This document shows positions 50,173 through 58,153 of a stretch of 64,000 nucleotides of DNA, in pieces. The DNA is taken from the NCBI RefSeq assembly GCF_001431665.1, contig NZ_LLXV01000024.1, forward strand, positions 1 through 64,000. Direction: 5' to 3'. Origin of the DNA: Stenotrophomonas beteli. Lineage in GTDB: Bacteria > Pseudomonadota > Gammaproteobacteria > Xanthomonadales > Xanthomonadaceae. The position numbers and the translations under genes are program-made. Numbering within the stretch: the stretch's first letter is position 1; each line of letters begins with the position of its first letter. The notes under the pieces were generated by a model, which searched no databases, was not told the origin of the DNA, and worked only from the letters and a program-made list of their open reading frames with translations.

Positions 50173-50477
50173 GCAGCGTTCTCCACAGATTTCAGGTTGT
50201 CATGGGGTACGTCCAGGCCCAGGGCCTGGGTGACGCCCAGCAGGCGCGCGGCGTCACGGAAGGTTGCGGTGCAACCGTGGAAGCCGGTGCCCAGGCCTGC
50301 CTCGCGGCGAGCCTGCACGAATGCACACAGCACCTGTACGGCGGCCGTGTGGATGCGGGCGACCTGGCTGGCATCCAGGGTCAGCTCGCCTGCCTGCGCC
50401 ACCAGCGGGGCGAGGCGGTTCTTGAGCTCGGTGCTGCTCTCGATGCCGAGATCCTCACCCAGTTCGACAGTGCTCAT
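50169..50477 (-). CDS. STAS-domain protein
   Basis: 102 residues, a single STAS domain (TVELGEDLGIESSTELKNRLAPLV; LTLDASQVARIHTAAVQVLCAFVQAR). In anti-sigma antagonists the conserved serine sits after the D.S stretch; here a threonine in RIHTAAVQ is at about that place, so phosphorylation is uncertain. It is the first gene of a STAS-cheY-cheA2 unit with ATGA overlap into cheY, behind a FliA-type promoter. A link between STAS and chemotaxis kinases exists in several large che clusters, but the job is unknown. Start at MSTVELG (50477). Confidence 0.85.
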   Translation of the reverse strand: MSTVELGEDLGIESSTELKNRLAPLVAQAGELTLDASQVARIHTAAVQVLCAFVQARREAGLGTGFHGCTATFRDAARLLGVTQALGLDVPHDNLKSVENAA

Positions 50478-50507
50478 CGTTGCTCCGGACAAACGGTTCC
50501 GTGATCC

Positions 50508-50534
50508 ATAACGGCAAGATCCGCGGCTTCTTTA
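50508..50534 (-). promoter_or_regulatory. FliA-type promoter for STAS-cheY-cheA2
   Basis: On the minus strand TAAAGAAG, an 11-bp spacer and GCCGTTAT. It lies about 31 nt before the STAS start. Confidence 0.6.
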
Positions 50535-50581
50535 GGGGAATCGACGCGGCGCGTCGATGCGGTCCCGGCGCGGCCATCATC

Positions 50582-50769
50582 AAAAAGGGGACGGAGGGGA
50601 TTAAGTCGTAATTGGGTCGGCGCTTGGCGCCGACGCGTTGCCTGTCGTGGACGCAAGGAGTCGATCCGTTGGATCGGCCCCTTGCGTCCCCACTGCGCGG
50701 TCGCCGTTGTCGACGGTGGCTGCAGGAGAAGCGGATCGATTGCGGCTTAATCCCCTCCGTCCCCTTTTT
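50582..50769. mobile_element. MITE-like element with 24-bp terminal inverted repeats
   Basis: A 188-bp stretch bounded by exact inverted ends: AAAAAGGGGACGGAGGGG and onward (50582-50605) and its complement (50746-50769). Inside are hairpins such as GTCGGCGCTTGGCGCCGAC and a GACGCAAGG/CCTTGCGTC pair. No ORF of note. It begins 9 nt past the parP stop and lies before the STAS promoter. No transposase is in the window and target-site duplications were not found, so mobility is inferred from structure. Confidence 0.65.
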
Positions 50770-50778
50770 TGTTGCGGC

Positions 50779-51876
50779 TCAACTCAACAGCCGGGTGGCG
50801 TCGAGCAGGATCATTGGCCGCTGGCTGACGCGGGCGACGCCACGGAACAGGTCGTTGGAGATCTGGCAGATGCGCGCGGTGTCGGGCGGCTCGATCTGCG
50901 AGTCGGTGAGGTTGGCGACGTCTTCCACCGCCGACACGCGCAGGCCGATGGTCTCGCCGTCCTCCTCCAGCACCACGATGCGGGTCTGGGCGTCGTCTTC
51001 CGCCGCTGCGGCGCCCAGGTGCAGGCCAAGGTCCATCACCGGCACCACCTGGCCGCGCAGGTTCATGATGCCGAGCATGGCCGGGGCGGTGCCCCGCAAG
51101 GGCAGCAATGGCACCGGCAACACCACTTCCTGCACCTTCAGCAGTTCCAGCGCGTAGGCCTGGGTGCCGCAGCGCAGGCGCAGCCAGCGCGAGGTGCGTT
51201 CGGCGGCGCGGCGGTTCTGTGGATGCGGGCTGCTGGCGGGCTGGTGGGCCTGCGCCTGCAGTTCCTGCCAGGTGCCGGGGCGGTTGCCTGCGGGTGCATC
51301 GACGGCGACGCGCGGCGGCGGTGTGGCGGCGCGTGCGGCCGGGGCCGGTGCAGGACGTGGCGCCGGGGGTGCCACCGGCGCTGCGACCACGGCGGGCGGC
51401 GGCGCAGGCACGTCTTCGCCACCAGCGGCCGCCTCGAAGGCGGCCTGCAGGCCGGGGCTGTCGGTGTGGGCGAGACGATGGCTGTCCGCCGCGTCGGTCT
51501 CGTAGATCACTTCGTCCGGCAGGTCATCCCAGGTGGGTTCCGGGCCGGTCGTTGCGGCAGCCGCTGCAGGTGCCGGCGCGGTTTCGTGGATGACCTCATC
51601 GGGCAGGTCATCCCAAGTGGGCTCGCGTTCGCCAGAGGCGGCCTCGAAAGCGGCCTCCAGCACGGCGTCGTCCTTGCCCGCGCCCGCAACGACGGCGTCC
51701 GTTTCGTAGATCACTTCGGCCGGCAGATCGTCCCAGGTCGGCTCGCGCTCTGCGGCCGCTTCGCTGGCCGTGCCCGGCGCGACGTTGATCGGCGCCTGCA
51801 CGGCAGCGGTGGCCGGGGCGATGGCCTCGCCCAGCAGTTCATCCAGATAGTCGTCGAGTACGCCGGTACTGTTCAT
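50779..51876 (-). CDS. parP: CheW-domain polar array protein ParP
   Basis: 365 residues. The last ~140 form a CheW-like domain (SRWLRLRCGTQAYALELLKVQ; IMNLRGQVVPVMDLGLHL). The N-terminal ~220 are acidic and then Pro/Ala-rich. They carry three copies of EPTWDDLPxEVIxET at about residues 45-59, 85-99 and 113-127 and two AAFEAA copies after them. The gene follows a ParA-like ATPase with ATGA overlap, right after motC-motD, as parC-parP do in Vibrio and Pseudomonas. ParP tethers CheA arrays to ParC at the cell pole; I infer that role here. Confidence 0.85.
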   Translation of the reverse strand: MNSTGVLDDYLDELLGEAIAPATAAVQAPINVAPGTASEAAAEREPTWDDLPAEVIYETDAVVAGAGKDDAVLEAAFEAASGEREPTWDDLPDEVIHETAPAPAAAAATTGPEPTWDDLPDEVIYETDAADSHRLAHTDSPGLQAAFEAAAGGEDVPAPPPAVVAAPVAPPAPRPAPAPAARAATPPPRVAVDAPAGNRPGTWQELQAQAHQPASSPHPQNRRAAERTSRWLRLRCGTQAYALELLKVQEVVLPVPLLPLRGTAPAMLGIMNLRGQVVPVMDLGLHLGAAAAEDDAQTRIVVLEEDGETIGLRVSAVEDVANLTDSQIEPPDTARICQISNDLFRGVARVSQRPMILLDATRLLS

Positions 51877-52655
51877 GCCGCCTGCTCCAGCGCACGGGCG
51901 TCCTCACCGAGAATCCAGTTCAGCGCACGGCGATAGGCCGCCAGGCCGCGCCCCGGATAGTCCTCGCCGATGCTCGGCAGGGTCAGGCCGGCGGCGTTGC
52001 TGATACGGGTGTCGATCGGAATCGCGTCTTCCCAGACGCGTGCGCCGTGGCGATCCTGCATGGTGCGCAGCGATTCGTTGCCGGCGCGCGTACGGCGGTC
52101 GAACAGGGTCGGCAGGATCGAGATCGGCAGCGGGCGGCGGCGCGAGCGCTCGACCATCTCACCGGTGCGGACCATGCCATCCAGCCCGTGCAGGGCCAGC
52201 GGCTCGGCCTGGGTCGGGATGATCAGGCGGTCGGCTGCGGCCAGTGCATTGATCATCAACAGGCCGAGGGTGGGCGCGCAGTCCAGCAGGATGTAGTCGT
52301 GCTGCCCCTGGTGGCGCGCCAGCGCGTTCTGCAGTGCCAGGCCGAGCCCGGGCTGGTTGGCGCTGCGGCGCTCCAGGGTGGCCAGCGCGGACTGTGCACA
52401 GACGTAGTCCAGGCCGTGGATGCTGCTGGCGTGGCAGAGGCCGGAAAGATCGGCCGGAGGCGTGCCGAACAGTTCAAGCACGCCGGCCGGCGGCGGGTCC
52501 ACCGGCACGCCGAAGGCGCGGCTGAGCGAGGCATGCGGATCGAGGTCGATCAGCAGCACGCGATGGCCGAGTGCGGCCAGGCCGCGGCCGAGGGCGAGGG
52601 TGGTGGTGGTCTTGCCGACTCCGCCCTTCTGGTTGGCGACTGCCCAGATGCGCAT
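51873..52655 (-). CDS. parC: ParA-like polar chemotaxis ATPase ParC
   Basis: 260 residues of the ParA/MinD family. The deviant Walker A is NQKGGVGKTTTTLALG; LLIDLDPHASLSRAFG and ILLDCAPTLGLLMINAL are the A' and Walker B regions. Chromosome-partition ParA would be next to parB; here it stands between motD and parP, so it is the ParC that directs chemotaxis arrays to the cell pole. Its start is 4 nt past the motD stop and its stop overlaps the parP start. Confidence 0.88.
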   Translation of the reverse strand: MRIWAVANQKGGVGKTTTTLALGRGLAALGHRVLLIDLDPHASLSRAFGVPVDPPPAGVLELFGTPPADLSGLCHASSIHGLDYVCAQSALATLERRSANQPGLGLALQNALARHQGQHDYILLDCAPTLGLLMINALAAADRLIIPTQAEPLALHGLDGMVRTGEMVERSRRRPLPISILPTLFDRRTRAGNESLRTMQDRHGARVWEDAIPIDTRISNAAGLTLPSIGEDYPGRGLAAYRRALNWILGEDARALEQAA

Positions 52656-52659
52656 CGGA

Positions 52660-53676
52660 TTACTCCTTCATTGCCGGGGGAACGGCGGCGCCGACACGGC
52701 TGCCAGCCGGCACCGGTGGCAACGTCACCGGCGCGAGGGGGGAGGTGGGGGCGGTAGCCGGCGTTGCGGCGGCTTGTTCAGGGGTGGTCCTGTCAGCGGC
52801 ACCGGCGGCGGCATTCAGGCGTTGGCCGAGTGGGTCCACCGAATGGCTGGTATCGGCCAGGATGATGACCATCACTCGCCGGTTGCGGTTGCGCCCCTGC
52901 GCGCTGTCGTTCTCCTCGCGCGGGCGGAACTGGCCGTAGCCGACCATCGCCAGCCGCGACGGCTGCACGCCCTGGTCGGCGAACAGGTGCACCACGCTGG
53001 CCGCGCGCCCGGCCGAGAGTTCCCAGTTGGACGGGAAGGTGGCGGTGGCGATCGGCACGTTGTCGGTATGGCCCTCCACGCGCACGCTGTTGGGTACGTC
53101 GCGCAGCACGTCGGCCAGGCTGGCCAGGGTCTGCCGCGCGTGCACGTCCAGCGCCGCCGAGCCGGTGGGGAACAGGATGTCGCTGTTGATCTCCACTTCG
53201 ATCCACAGCTCGGTGCGGCGCACGCTGATCATGCCGCGGTCAATCAAGGGGGCCAGCGCGGCGGTGAGGCGGTCGGCGATGCTGTTGAGCTGGCGCTCGG
53301 CGCGCGCGATCTGCTCCTGGTTGTGCACCGACACCGGCATGCGCATCTGCGAGGCCATCGACGGCAGCAGCGTCGGGTCGTGCGAAGGCGCCGGCGCCGA
53401 GGGGCCGATCTTGGTGCCGGACTTGATCACCGACGGGCTGTCCCAGCCGCCACCCTGCACCTGCTTGTTGCCGACCTGCACCGGATTGATGGTGCGCGGT
53501 GCACCGCCGAAGGCGTCGGTGAGCGCGTCGGCCATGATCCGGTACTTGCCCTCGTTGACCGAGGAGATTGCATACATGACCACGAAGAAGGCCAGCAGCA
53601 GCGTCATCAGGTCGGCATAGGGAATCGCCCATGCTTCATGGTTGGCGTGCTCTTCGTGGTGCTTGCGGCGGGCCAT
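52660..53676 (-). CDS. motD: Flagellar motor stator protein MotD
   Basis: 338 residues. One transmembrane helix near the N-terminus contains the proton-binding aspartate D22 (AIPYADLMTLLLAFFVVMYA). A plug and linker and an OmpA-like peptidoglycan-binding domain (VRVEGHTDNVPIAT; NRRVMVIILADT) follow. It pairs with MotC to form the second stator class known from Pseudomonas MotCD. It begins 1 nt after motC and leads into parC. Confidence 0.94.
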   Translation of the reverse strand: MARRKHHEEHANHEAWAIPYADLMTLLLAFFVVMYAISSVNEGKYRIMADALTDAFGGAPRTINPVQVGNKQVQGGGWDSPSVIKSGTKIGPSAPAPSHDPTLLPSMASQMRMPVSVHNQEQIARAERQLNSIADRLTAALAPLIDRGMISVRRTELWIEVEINSDILFPTGSAALDVHARQTLASLADVLRDVPNSVRVEGHTDNVPIATATFPSNWELSAGRAASVVHLFADQGVQPSRLAMVGYGQFRPREENDSAQGRNRNRRVMVIILADTSHSVDPLGQRLNAAAGAADRTTPEQAAATPATAPTSPLAPVTLPPVPAGSRVGAAVPPAMKE

Positions 53677-53677
53677 G

Positions 53678-54418
53678 TCAGTGCAGGAAGCCGGAAAGAT
53701 TGGTTTCGATGTTGCGCGGGTTCTCGCCCTGGGCGATCGAGATCAGGCCTTCGATGACCATTTCGCGGTCGCGCGTGTTGTGCGAGATCACACTCTTGAG
53801 CTTGGCCGCGATCGGCAGGAACAGCAGGTTGGCCGAGGCAATGCCATAGATGGTGGCGGTGAACGCGGCGGCGATGCCATGGCCGAGCTTGCTCGGGTCA
53901 GCCAGGTTCTTCATTACCGCGATCAGGCCGAGCACGGCGCCGATGATGCCGAGGGTGGGCGCATAGATGCCCATCGCCTCGAACACCTTGGCGCCGGCCT
54001 GGTCCTGGTGTTCCTGGCTGCCCAGCTCGATTTCCAGCATGTGCCGCATCGATTCGGGCTCCACGCCGTCCACCAGCAGCTGCAGCCCCTTGCGCAGGAA
54101 CGGGTCCTGCTGTGCTTCCACCTGCGACTCCAGGCCGAGCAGGCCCTGGCGGCGGGCGATATTGCTCCATTCCACGATCTGGCGGATCAGCTCGTGGCGA
54201 TCGCTGTTCGGCGGGCGCACGACCCAGCGCACGATCCTGAACGCGTGCTTGAACACCGCCGGCGAGGTGTGCAGCAGGATCGCCGCGACGGTGCCGACGA
54301 TGACGATCACAAATGCCGCAGGCGACCACAACGACGCCAGGCCGGCGCCCTTGAGGATGCTGCCGCCGACCAGCGAGGCCAGGGCGAGAAAGAGTCCAAT
54401 GAGGCTGAGTCTATCCAT
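53678..54418 (-). CDS. motC: Flagellar motor stator protein MotC
   Basis: 246 residues of the MotA/ExbB family with four hydrophobic helices (SLIGLFLALASLVGGSILKG; AAFVIVIVGTVAAILL; IYAPTLGIIGAVLGLIAVM; AAFTATIYGIASANLLFLP). Forms the proton channel with MotD. I placed the start at ATG 54418 (MDRLSLIG). No Shine-Dalgarno site precedes it and a FliA-type -10 lies only 7 nt upstream, so the mRNA may be leaderless. A longer in-frame start at 54457 would place the promoter inside the gene. Confidence 0.93.
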   Translation of the reverse strand: MDRLSLIGLFLALASLVGGSILKGAGLASLWSPAAFVIVIVGTVAAILLHTSPAVFKHAFRIVRWVVRPPNSDRHELIRQIVEWSNIARRQGLLGLESQVEAQQDPFLRKGLQLLVDGVEPESMRHMLEIELGSQEHQDQAGAKVFEAMGIYAPTLGIIGAVLGLIAVMKNLADPSKLGHGIAAAFTATIYGIASANLLFLPIAAKLKSVISHNTRDREMVIEGLISIAQGENPRNIETNLSGFLH

Positions 54419-54425
54419 GGATCCG

Positions 54426-54452
54426 GTATCGGCTTGTGTGAATGGGACTTGA
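54426..54452 (-). promoter_or_regulatory. FliA promoter for motC-motD-parC-parP
   Basis: On the minus strand TCAAGTCC (54452-54445), an 11-bp spacer and GCCGATAC (54433-54426): close to the TCAAG...GCCGATA form. The start of transcription would fall at or next to the motC ATG. Confidence 0.7.
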
Positions 54453-54519
54453 GACACCGGGAGGTCGCGTGCAGACGGTAGTCACAGTTTCTGGGGTTGC
54501 CGGGCAGAACCCGGCGGGT

Positions 54520-56352
54520 TCAGCGCAGGCCGTCCACGTCCAGGATCAGCGCCATGCGACCATCGCCGATCAAGGTTGCACCGGCATAACCGCGCAGGCC
54601 GCGCAGGGCTTTGGGCAGCGGCTTGATGACCACTTCCTCGCGCCCGCGCACCTGGTCCACGACCAGCCCGAAGCGCGCCTCACCGGCCTGCAGCACCACG
54701 ATGGTCAGCAGGGTGGAGGCGGCGGGCGTCACATCCAGCCACTGGCGCAGATCGACCAGGGGCAGGGTGTGTGAACGGCGATCGAGCACGGCGCGGCCAT
54801 CGAACCAGCCCAACGAGGTGCGCGGTGCGTGCAGCACTTCCATCACGCGCGCCAGCGGCAGCGCATAGACATCCTCGCCGGCCTGCACCAGTAGGGTCGG
54901 CAGGATCGCCAGGGTGAGCGGTACGCGGATCAGGAAGCGGCTGCCACGGCCCAGCTCCGACTGGATCTGGATCTGGCCGCTGAGTTCGCGGATACGGGAC
55001 TGCACCACGTCCATGCCGACGCCGCGGCCGGAGATGTCGGTGACCTGCTGCTTGGTCGAGAAACCCGGCAGGAACACCAGGTGCAGGCATTCCTCGCTGC
55101 TCAGGCGGGCGGCGGCCTCCGGATCGATCAGGCCCTTCTCGCGCGCCTTGGCGCGCAGCTTTTCCGGGTCGATGCCGGCGCCGTCGTCCTGCACTTCGAT
55201 GCTGACGTAGTCGCCTTCCTGCTGTGCGGACAGGCGCACGTGCCCCATCCGTGGCTTGCCCTGCGCCTCGCGCAGGTCGGGCATTTCCACGCCGTGGTCG
55301 ATGGCGTTGCGGACCAGGTGCACCAGCGGGTCGGCCAGGGCTTCGACCAGGTTGCGGTCCAGTTCGGTTTCCGCACCGATCAGCTCCAGGTCCACTTCCT
55401 TCTTCAGTGAACGGGCAACATCGCGGGCGACCTTCGGGAAGCGCGAGAACACCTTGCCGACCGGCTGCATGCGGGTGCGCATGACCGCCGACTGCAGGCG
55501 CGCGGTGGCGATGTCCAGGGTGGACACGGCACGGTCCAGCTCTTCATCGCGCAAGCGTGCGCGCAGCGTCTTCAGGCGATTGCGTGACAGGACCAGCTCG
55601 CCGATCAGGTTGACGATCGCATCCAGGCGCTTGGTATCCACGCGCACGGTGTGCTCGGCTTCGGCCAGCGGCTTGGCGGCAGGCTTGGCCGCCGGTGCCG
55701 GTGCAGCGACCGGGCGCGGGGCTGCAACCGGCGCCGGTGCCACGGCAGCGGCAGGCTTGGCACCCGGTGCGGCGCCACCGTGCAGCTGGTCGAGCAGGGC
55801 TTCGAACTCGTCTTCGCTGATCAGGCCGTCGTCGGCCTTTTTTGCCGGACCGACCGCGGTCGGTGCATTGCCACCGTGCAGCTGGTCGAGGAGGGCCTCG
55901 AATTCGTCGTCGGTGATCAGGTCGCTCCCACCCGCGGCGGGCGCTGCGGCGGCCGCAGGTGCGGCCACGGCACCGCCGTGCACGTCGAACTGGGCGATCA
56001 GATCCGGCGGCGCATAGCCCGGCTCGGTGCCGGACGACACGGCATCCAGCATCGACTGCAGGTAATCCAGCGACTGCTGTGCCGCGTCGAAGTGATGGGC
56101 CTGCAGCACGGCCTGGCCGGCACGCGCGGCGCCCAGCGCTTCTTCGGCGGCGTGGCACAGCTCGACCATGGCAGTGACGCCGAGGAAGCCGGCGCCGCCC
56201 TTGAGCGTGTGGTAGCCGCGGAACACCGCGTTGAGCTGGTCGCTGTCCTGCGGTGCCTGCTCCAGCGACACCAGCTGTTCGCCCAGGCGATCCAGGATTT
56301 CCTGCGCCTCGATGATGAAATCGGCAGTGATGTCGTCGGATACCGCGCTCAT
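54520..56352 (-). CDS. cheA: Chemotaxis histidine kinase CheA (flagellar cluster)
   Basis: 610 residues. HPt with H48 (FRGYHTLKGGAGFLG), then a linker with two near-identical copies of DEFEALLDQLHGG (about 149-161 and 181-193), dimerisation (VNLIGELVLSRNRLKTL), HATPase (HLVRNAIDHGVEMPDLR; GRGVGMDVVQSRIREL) and CheW-like domains. It lacks an evident P2 domain; the duplicated acidic motif occupies that place, as in pseudomonad CheA. It lies 2 nt after cheZ in fliA-cheY-cheZ-cheA, so it is the main flagellar kinase. Confidence 0.96.
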   Translation of the reverse strand: MSAVSDDITADFIIEAQEILDRLGEQLVSLEQAPQDSDQLNAVFRGYHTLKGGAGFLGVTAMVELCHAAEEALGAARAGQAVLQAHHFDAAQQSLDYLQSMLDAVSSGTEPGYAPPDLIAQFDVHGGAVAAPAAAAAPAAGGSDLITDDEFEALLDQLHGGNAPTAVGPAKKADDGLISEDEFEALLDQLHGGAAPGAKPAAAVAPAPVAAPRPVAAPAPAAKPAAKPLAEAEHTVRVDTKRLDAIVNLIGELVLSRNRLKTLRARLRDEELDRAVSTLDIATARLQSAVMRTRMQPVGKVFSRFPKVARDVARSLKKEVDLELIGAETELDRNLVEALADPLVHLVRNAIDHGVEMPDLREAQGKPRMGHVRLSAQQEGDYVSIEVQDDGAGIDPEKLRAKAREKGLIDPEAAARLSSEECLHLVFLPGFSTKQQVTDISGRGVGMDVVQSRIRELSGQIQIQSELGRGSRFLIRVPLTLAILPTLLVQAGEDVYALPLARVMEVLHAPRTSLGWFDGRAVLDRRSHTLPLVDLRQWLDVTPAASTLLTIVVLQAGEARFGLVVDQVRGREEVVIKPLPKALRGLRGYAGATLIGDGRMALILDVDGLR

Positions 56353-56354
56353 GC

Positions 56355-56960
56355 TTACAGCCCCAGGTCCGACAACAGGTCGTCGGCGTCGTTCTGCGAG
56401 ACCGCGTGGCGGTCCAGTCCCTTCAGTGCCGGCCCGGCCAGTTCCGGGTCGGTGCGATGCTGTTCCGGCGGCAGGCCGAGCGCGCCGAAGCCTTCGTGCA
56501 CGCGGCGGACGATGCCAACCACGCGACGGATGATCTGTCCGGTCAGGTCCTGGTAGCTCTGGGTCAGGGCGATCTCGGTGAGGTTGTGGCGGATGCGCTC
56601 AAGCTGCGCGTCCTGGCCCGGCTGCAGGCCTTCGGCGCGCAGCTGTTCGGTCAGGCTGCGGCATTCCTCGGCCAGGTCCAGGGTGCGGTGGGTGGCCTGT
56701 TCGGTCATCGCCACCACGTGGTCCAGGCGCGCGCAGGCGTCGTCCAGTTCGCCGGCCTCGCTGGGCACGGTCGGCAGTTCACCCAGGGCCTGGCCCAGCT
56801 CGCGGGCCAGCCGCGAAAGACCGCTCATCATCGGCTGCGTGCGCAGCGCGACCAGTCCGTCGATGCGCTGCCGCCAGGCAGCCTCGTCGCCGGACTCCAG
56901 CGCGTCCAGGGCTTCCTGCAGGCGCAGGGCGAGGGCGTTCTTGTCGACCGTGGTATCCAT
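56355..56960 (-). CDS. cheZ: CheY-P phosphatase CheZ
   Basis: 201 residues. A long helical hairpin bears the catalytic segment SYQDLTGQIIRRV with D138 and Q142, as D143/Q147 in E. coli. The C-terminal tail VSQNDADDLLSDLGL is the CheY-docking peptide. It removes phosphate from CheY-P. Its first base overlaps the cheY stop (TGATG). Confidence 0.96.
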   Translation of the reverse strand: MDTTVDKNALALRLQEALDALESGDEAAWRQRIDGLVALRTQPMMSGLSRLARELGQALGELPTVPSEAGELDDACARLDHVVAMTEQATHRTLDLAEECRSLTEQLRAEGLQPGQDAQLERIRHNLTEIALTQSYQDLTGQIIRRVVGIVRRVHEGFGALGLPPEQHRTDPELAGPALKGLDRHAVSQNDADDLLSDLGL

Positions 56961-57352
56961 CAGGCGCTGGCCGCCAGGCGTTCGAAGATCTTGCCCAGCT
57001 TTTCTTCCAGCGTCTGCGCGGTGAACGGCTTGATGATGTAGCCGTTGACGCCGCTCTGGGCCGCTTCGATGATCTGCTCGCGCTTGGCTTCGGCAGTCAC
57101 CATCAGCACCGGCAGGGTCTTCAGCTTGGCATCGGCACGGATCGCCTTGAGCAGCTCGATGCCGGTCATCACCGGCATGTTCCAGTCGGTGACCACGAAA
57201 TCGAACGGCTGGCTCTGCAGCAGCGACAGCGCGGCATGCCCGTCCTCGGCTTCGGCGGTGTTGGTGAAGCCCAGATCGCCCAGCAGGTTCTTGACGATTC
57301 GACGCATGGTCGAGAAGTCGTCGACGATCAGGATGCGCATGTTCTTGTTCAA
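56960..57352 (-). CDS. cheY: Chemotaxis response regulator CheY (motor switch)
   Basis: 130 residues. Acidic pair DD11-12, phospho-acceptor D56 ([13 protein letters not shown]), TAEAKREQI with the conserved threonine, and K in [15 protein letters not shown]. These match the enterobacterial CheY closely, so it is the one that binds FliM. It likely starts at TTG 57352, since AGGA lies 8 nt upstream; ATG 57340 (MRILIVDD) is the alternative. Next to cheZ. Confidence 0.96.
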   Translation of the reverse strand: MNKNMRILIVDDFSTMRRIVKNLLGDLGFTNTAEAEDGHAALSLLQSQPFDFVVTDWNMPVMTGIELLKAIRADAKLKTLPVLMVTAEAKREQIIEAAQSGVNGYIIKPFTAQTLEEKLGKIFERLAASA

Positions 57353-57409
57353 AGCCGAGTTCCTTTGTTGTTCATTCCGGGCGGCCGGGGGCAGCCGCCT
57401 CGGGGATGT

Positions 57410-58153
57410 TCATTCTTCGAGGCCGGCGTCGACGGCCTCGAAAATCTTCAGGCGGCCGCGCAGGCGCAGCACCGCCTGGCCATGGATCTGGCAGACCCGC
57501 GACTCGCTCACGCCGAGCACCGCGCCGATCTCCTTCAGGTTCAGCTCCTGCTCGTAGTAGAGCGAGAGCACCAGCTGTTCGCGCTCGGGCAGATGGCCGA
57601 TGGCCTTGCCCAGTTCGCGGCCGAACTCGCCGCGCTCCAGCACCTGCTGCGGGGTCGGTCCGCCCTGGGCCACGGTATCCAGTTCGCCCTGGTCCTCGAT
57701 GCGCGATTCCAGGCTCAGCACCTGGCCGCGCGCGGCGTCTTCCATCAGCCGCAGGTATTCGGGCAGCGGCATGTCCATCGCGGCGGCCACTTCGGTGGCG
57801 CTGGCAGCACGGCCGCTGCTCTGCTCGAGCCGGCGGATGGTGGCGGCGGCATCGCGCGCACGGCGGTGCACCGAACGCGGCACCCAGTCGCCACGACGGA
57901 TCTCGTCGATCATCGAGCCGCGGATGCGGATCGAGGCGTAGGTCTCGAACGAAGCGCCCTGGTCGGCGTCGTAGCTGCGCGAGGCTTCGATCAGGCCCAT
58001 CATGCCGGCCTGGATCAGATCATCGACTTCGACGCTGGCCGGCAGGCGCGCGGCCAGGTGGTGGGCAATGCGCCGCACCAGGTCCGAATGCTGGGCGATG
58101 ACCTCGTTGGCCGCCGAGCGCTGGACTTCCCTGTACTGGGCTGCACCTTTCAT
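57410..58153 (-). CDS. fliA: Flagellar sigma factor FliA (sigma-28)
   Basis: 247 residues. Region 2 (VEVDDLIQAGMMGLIEASRSYDADQGASFETYASIRIRG), region 3, and region 4 (LKEIGAVLGVSESRVCQIHGQAV) are intact. It directs transcription of late flagellar and chemotaxis genes; the FliA-type promoter sites found further left are its probable targets. It overlaps fleN by 4 nt and precedes cheY by 57 nt. Confidence 0.97.
   Translation of the reverse strand: MKGAAQYREVQRSAANEVIAQHSDLVRRIAHHLAARLPASVEVDDLIQAGMMGLIEASRSYDADQGASFETYASIRIRGSMIDEIRRGDWVPRSVHRRARDAAATIRRLEQSSGRAASATEVAAAMDMPLPEYLRLMEDAARGQVLSLESRIEDQGELDTVAQGGPTPQQVLERGEFGRELGKAIGHLPEREQLVLSLYYEQELNLKEIGAVLGVSESRVCQIHGQAVLRLRGRLKIFEAVDAGLEE

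Noticed and set aside
51873-52655. Chromosome partition protein ParA
   Set aside because: No parB or parS nearby; placement between motD and parP points to ParC.
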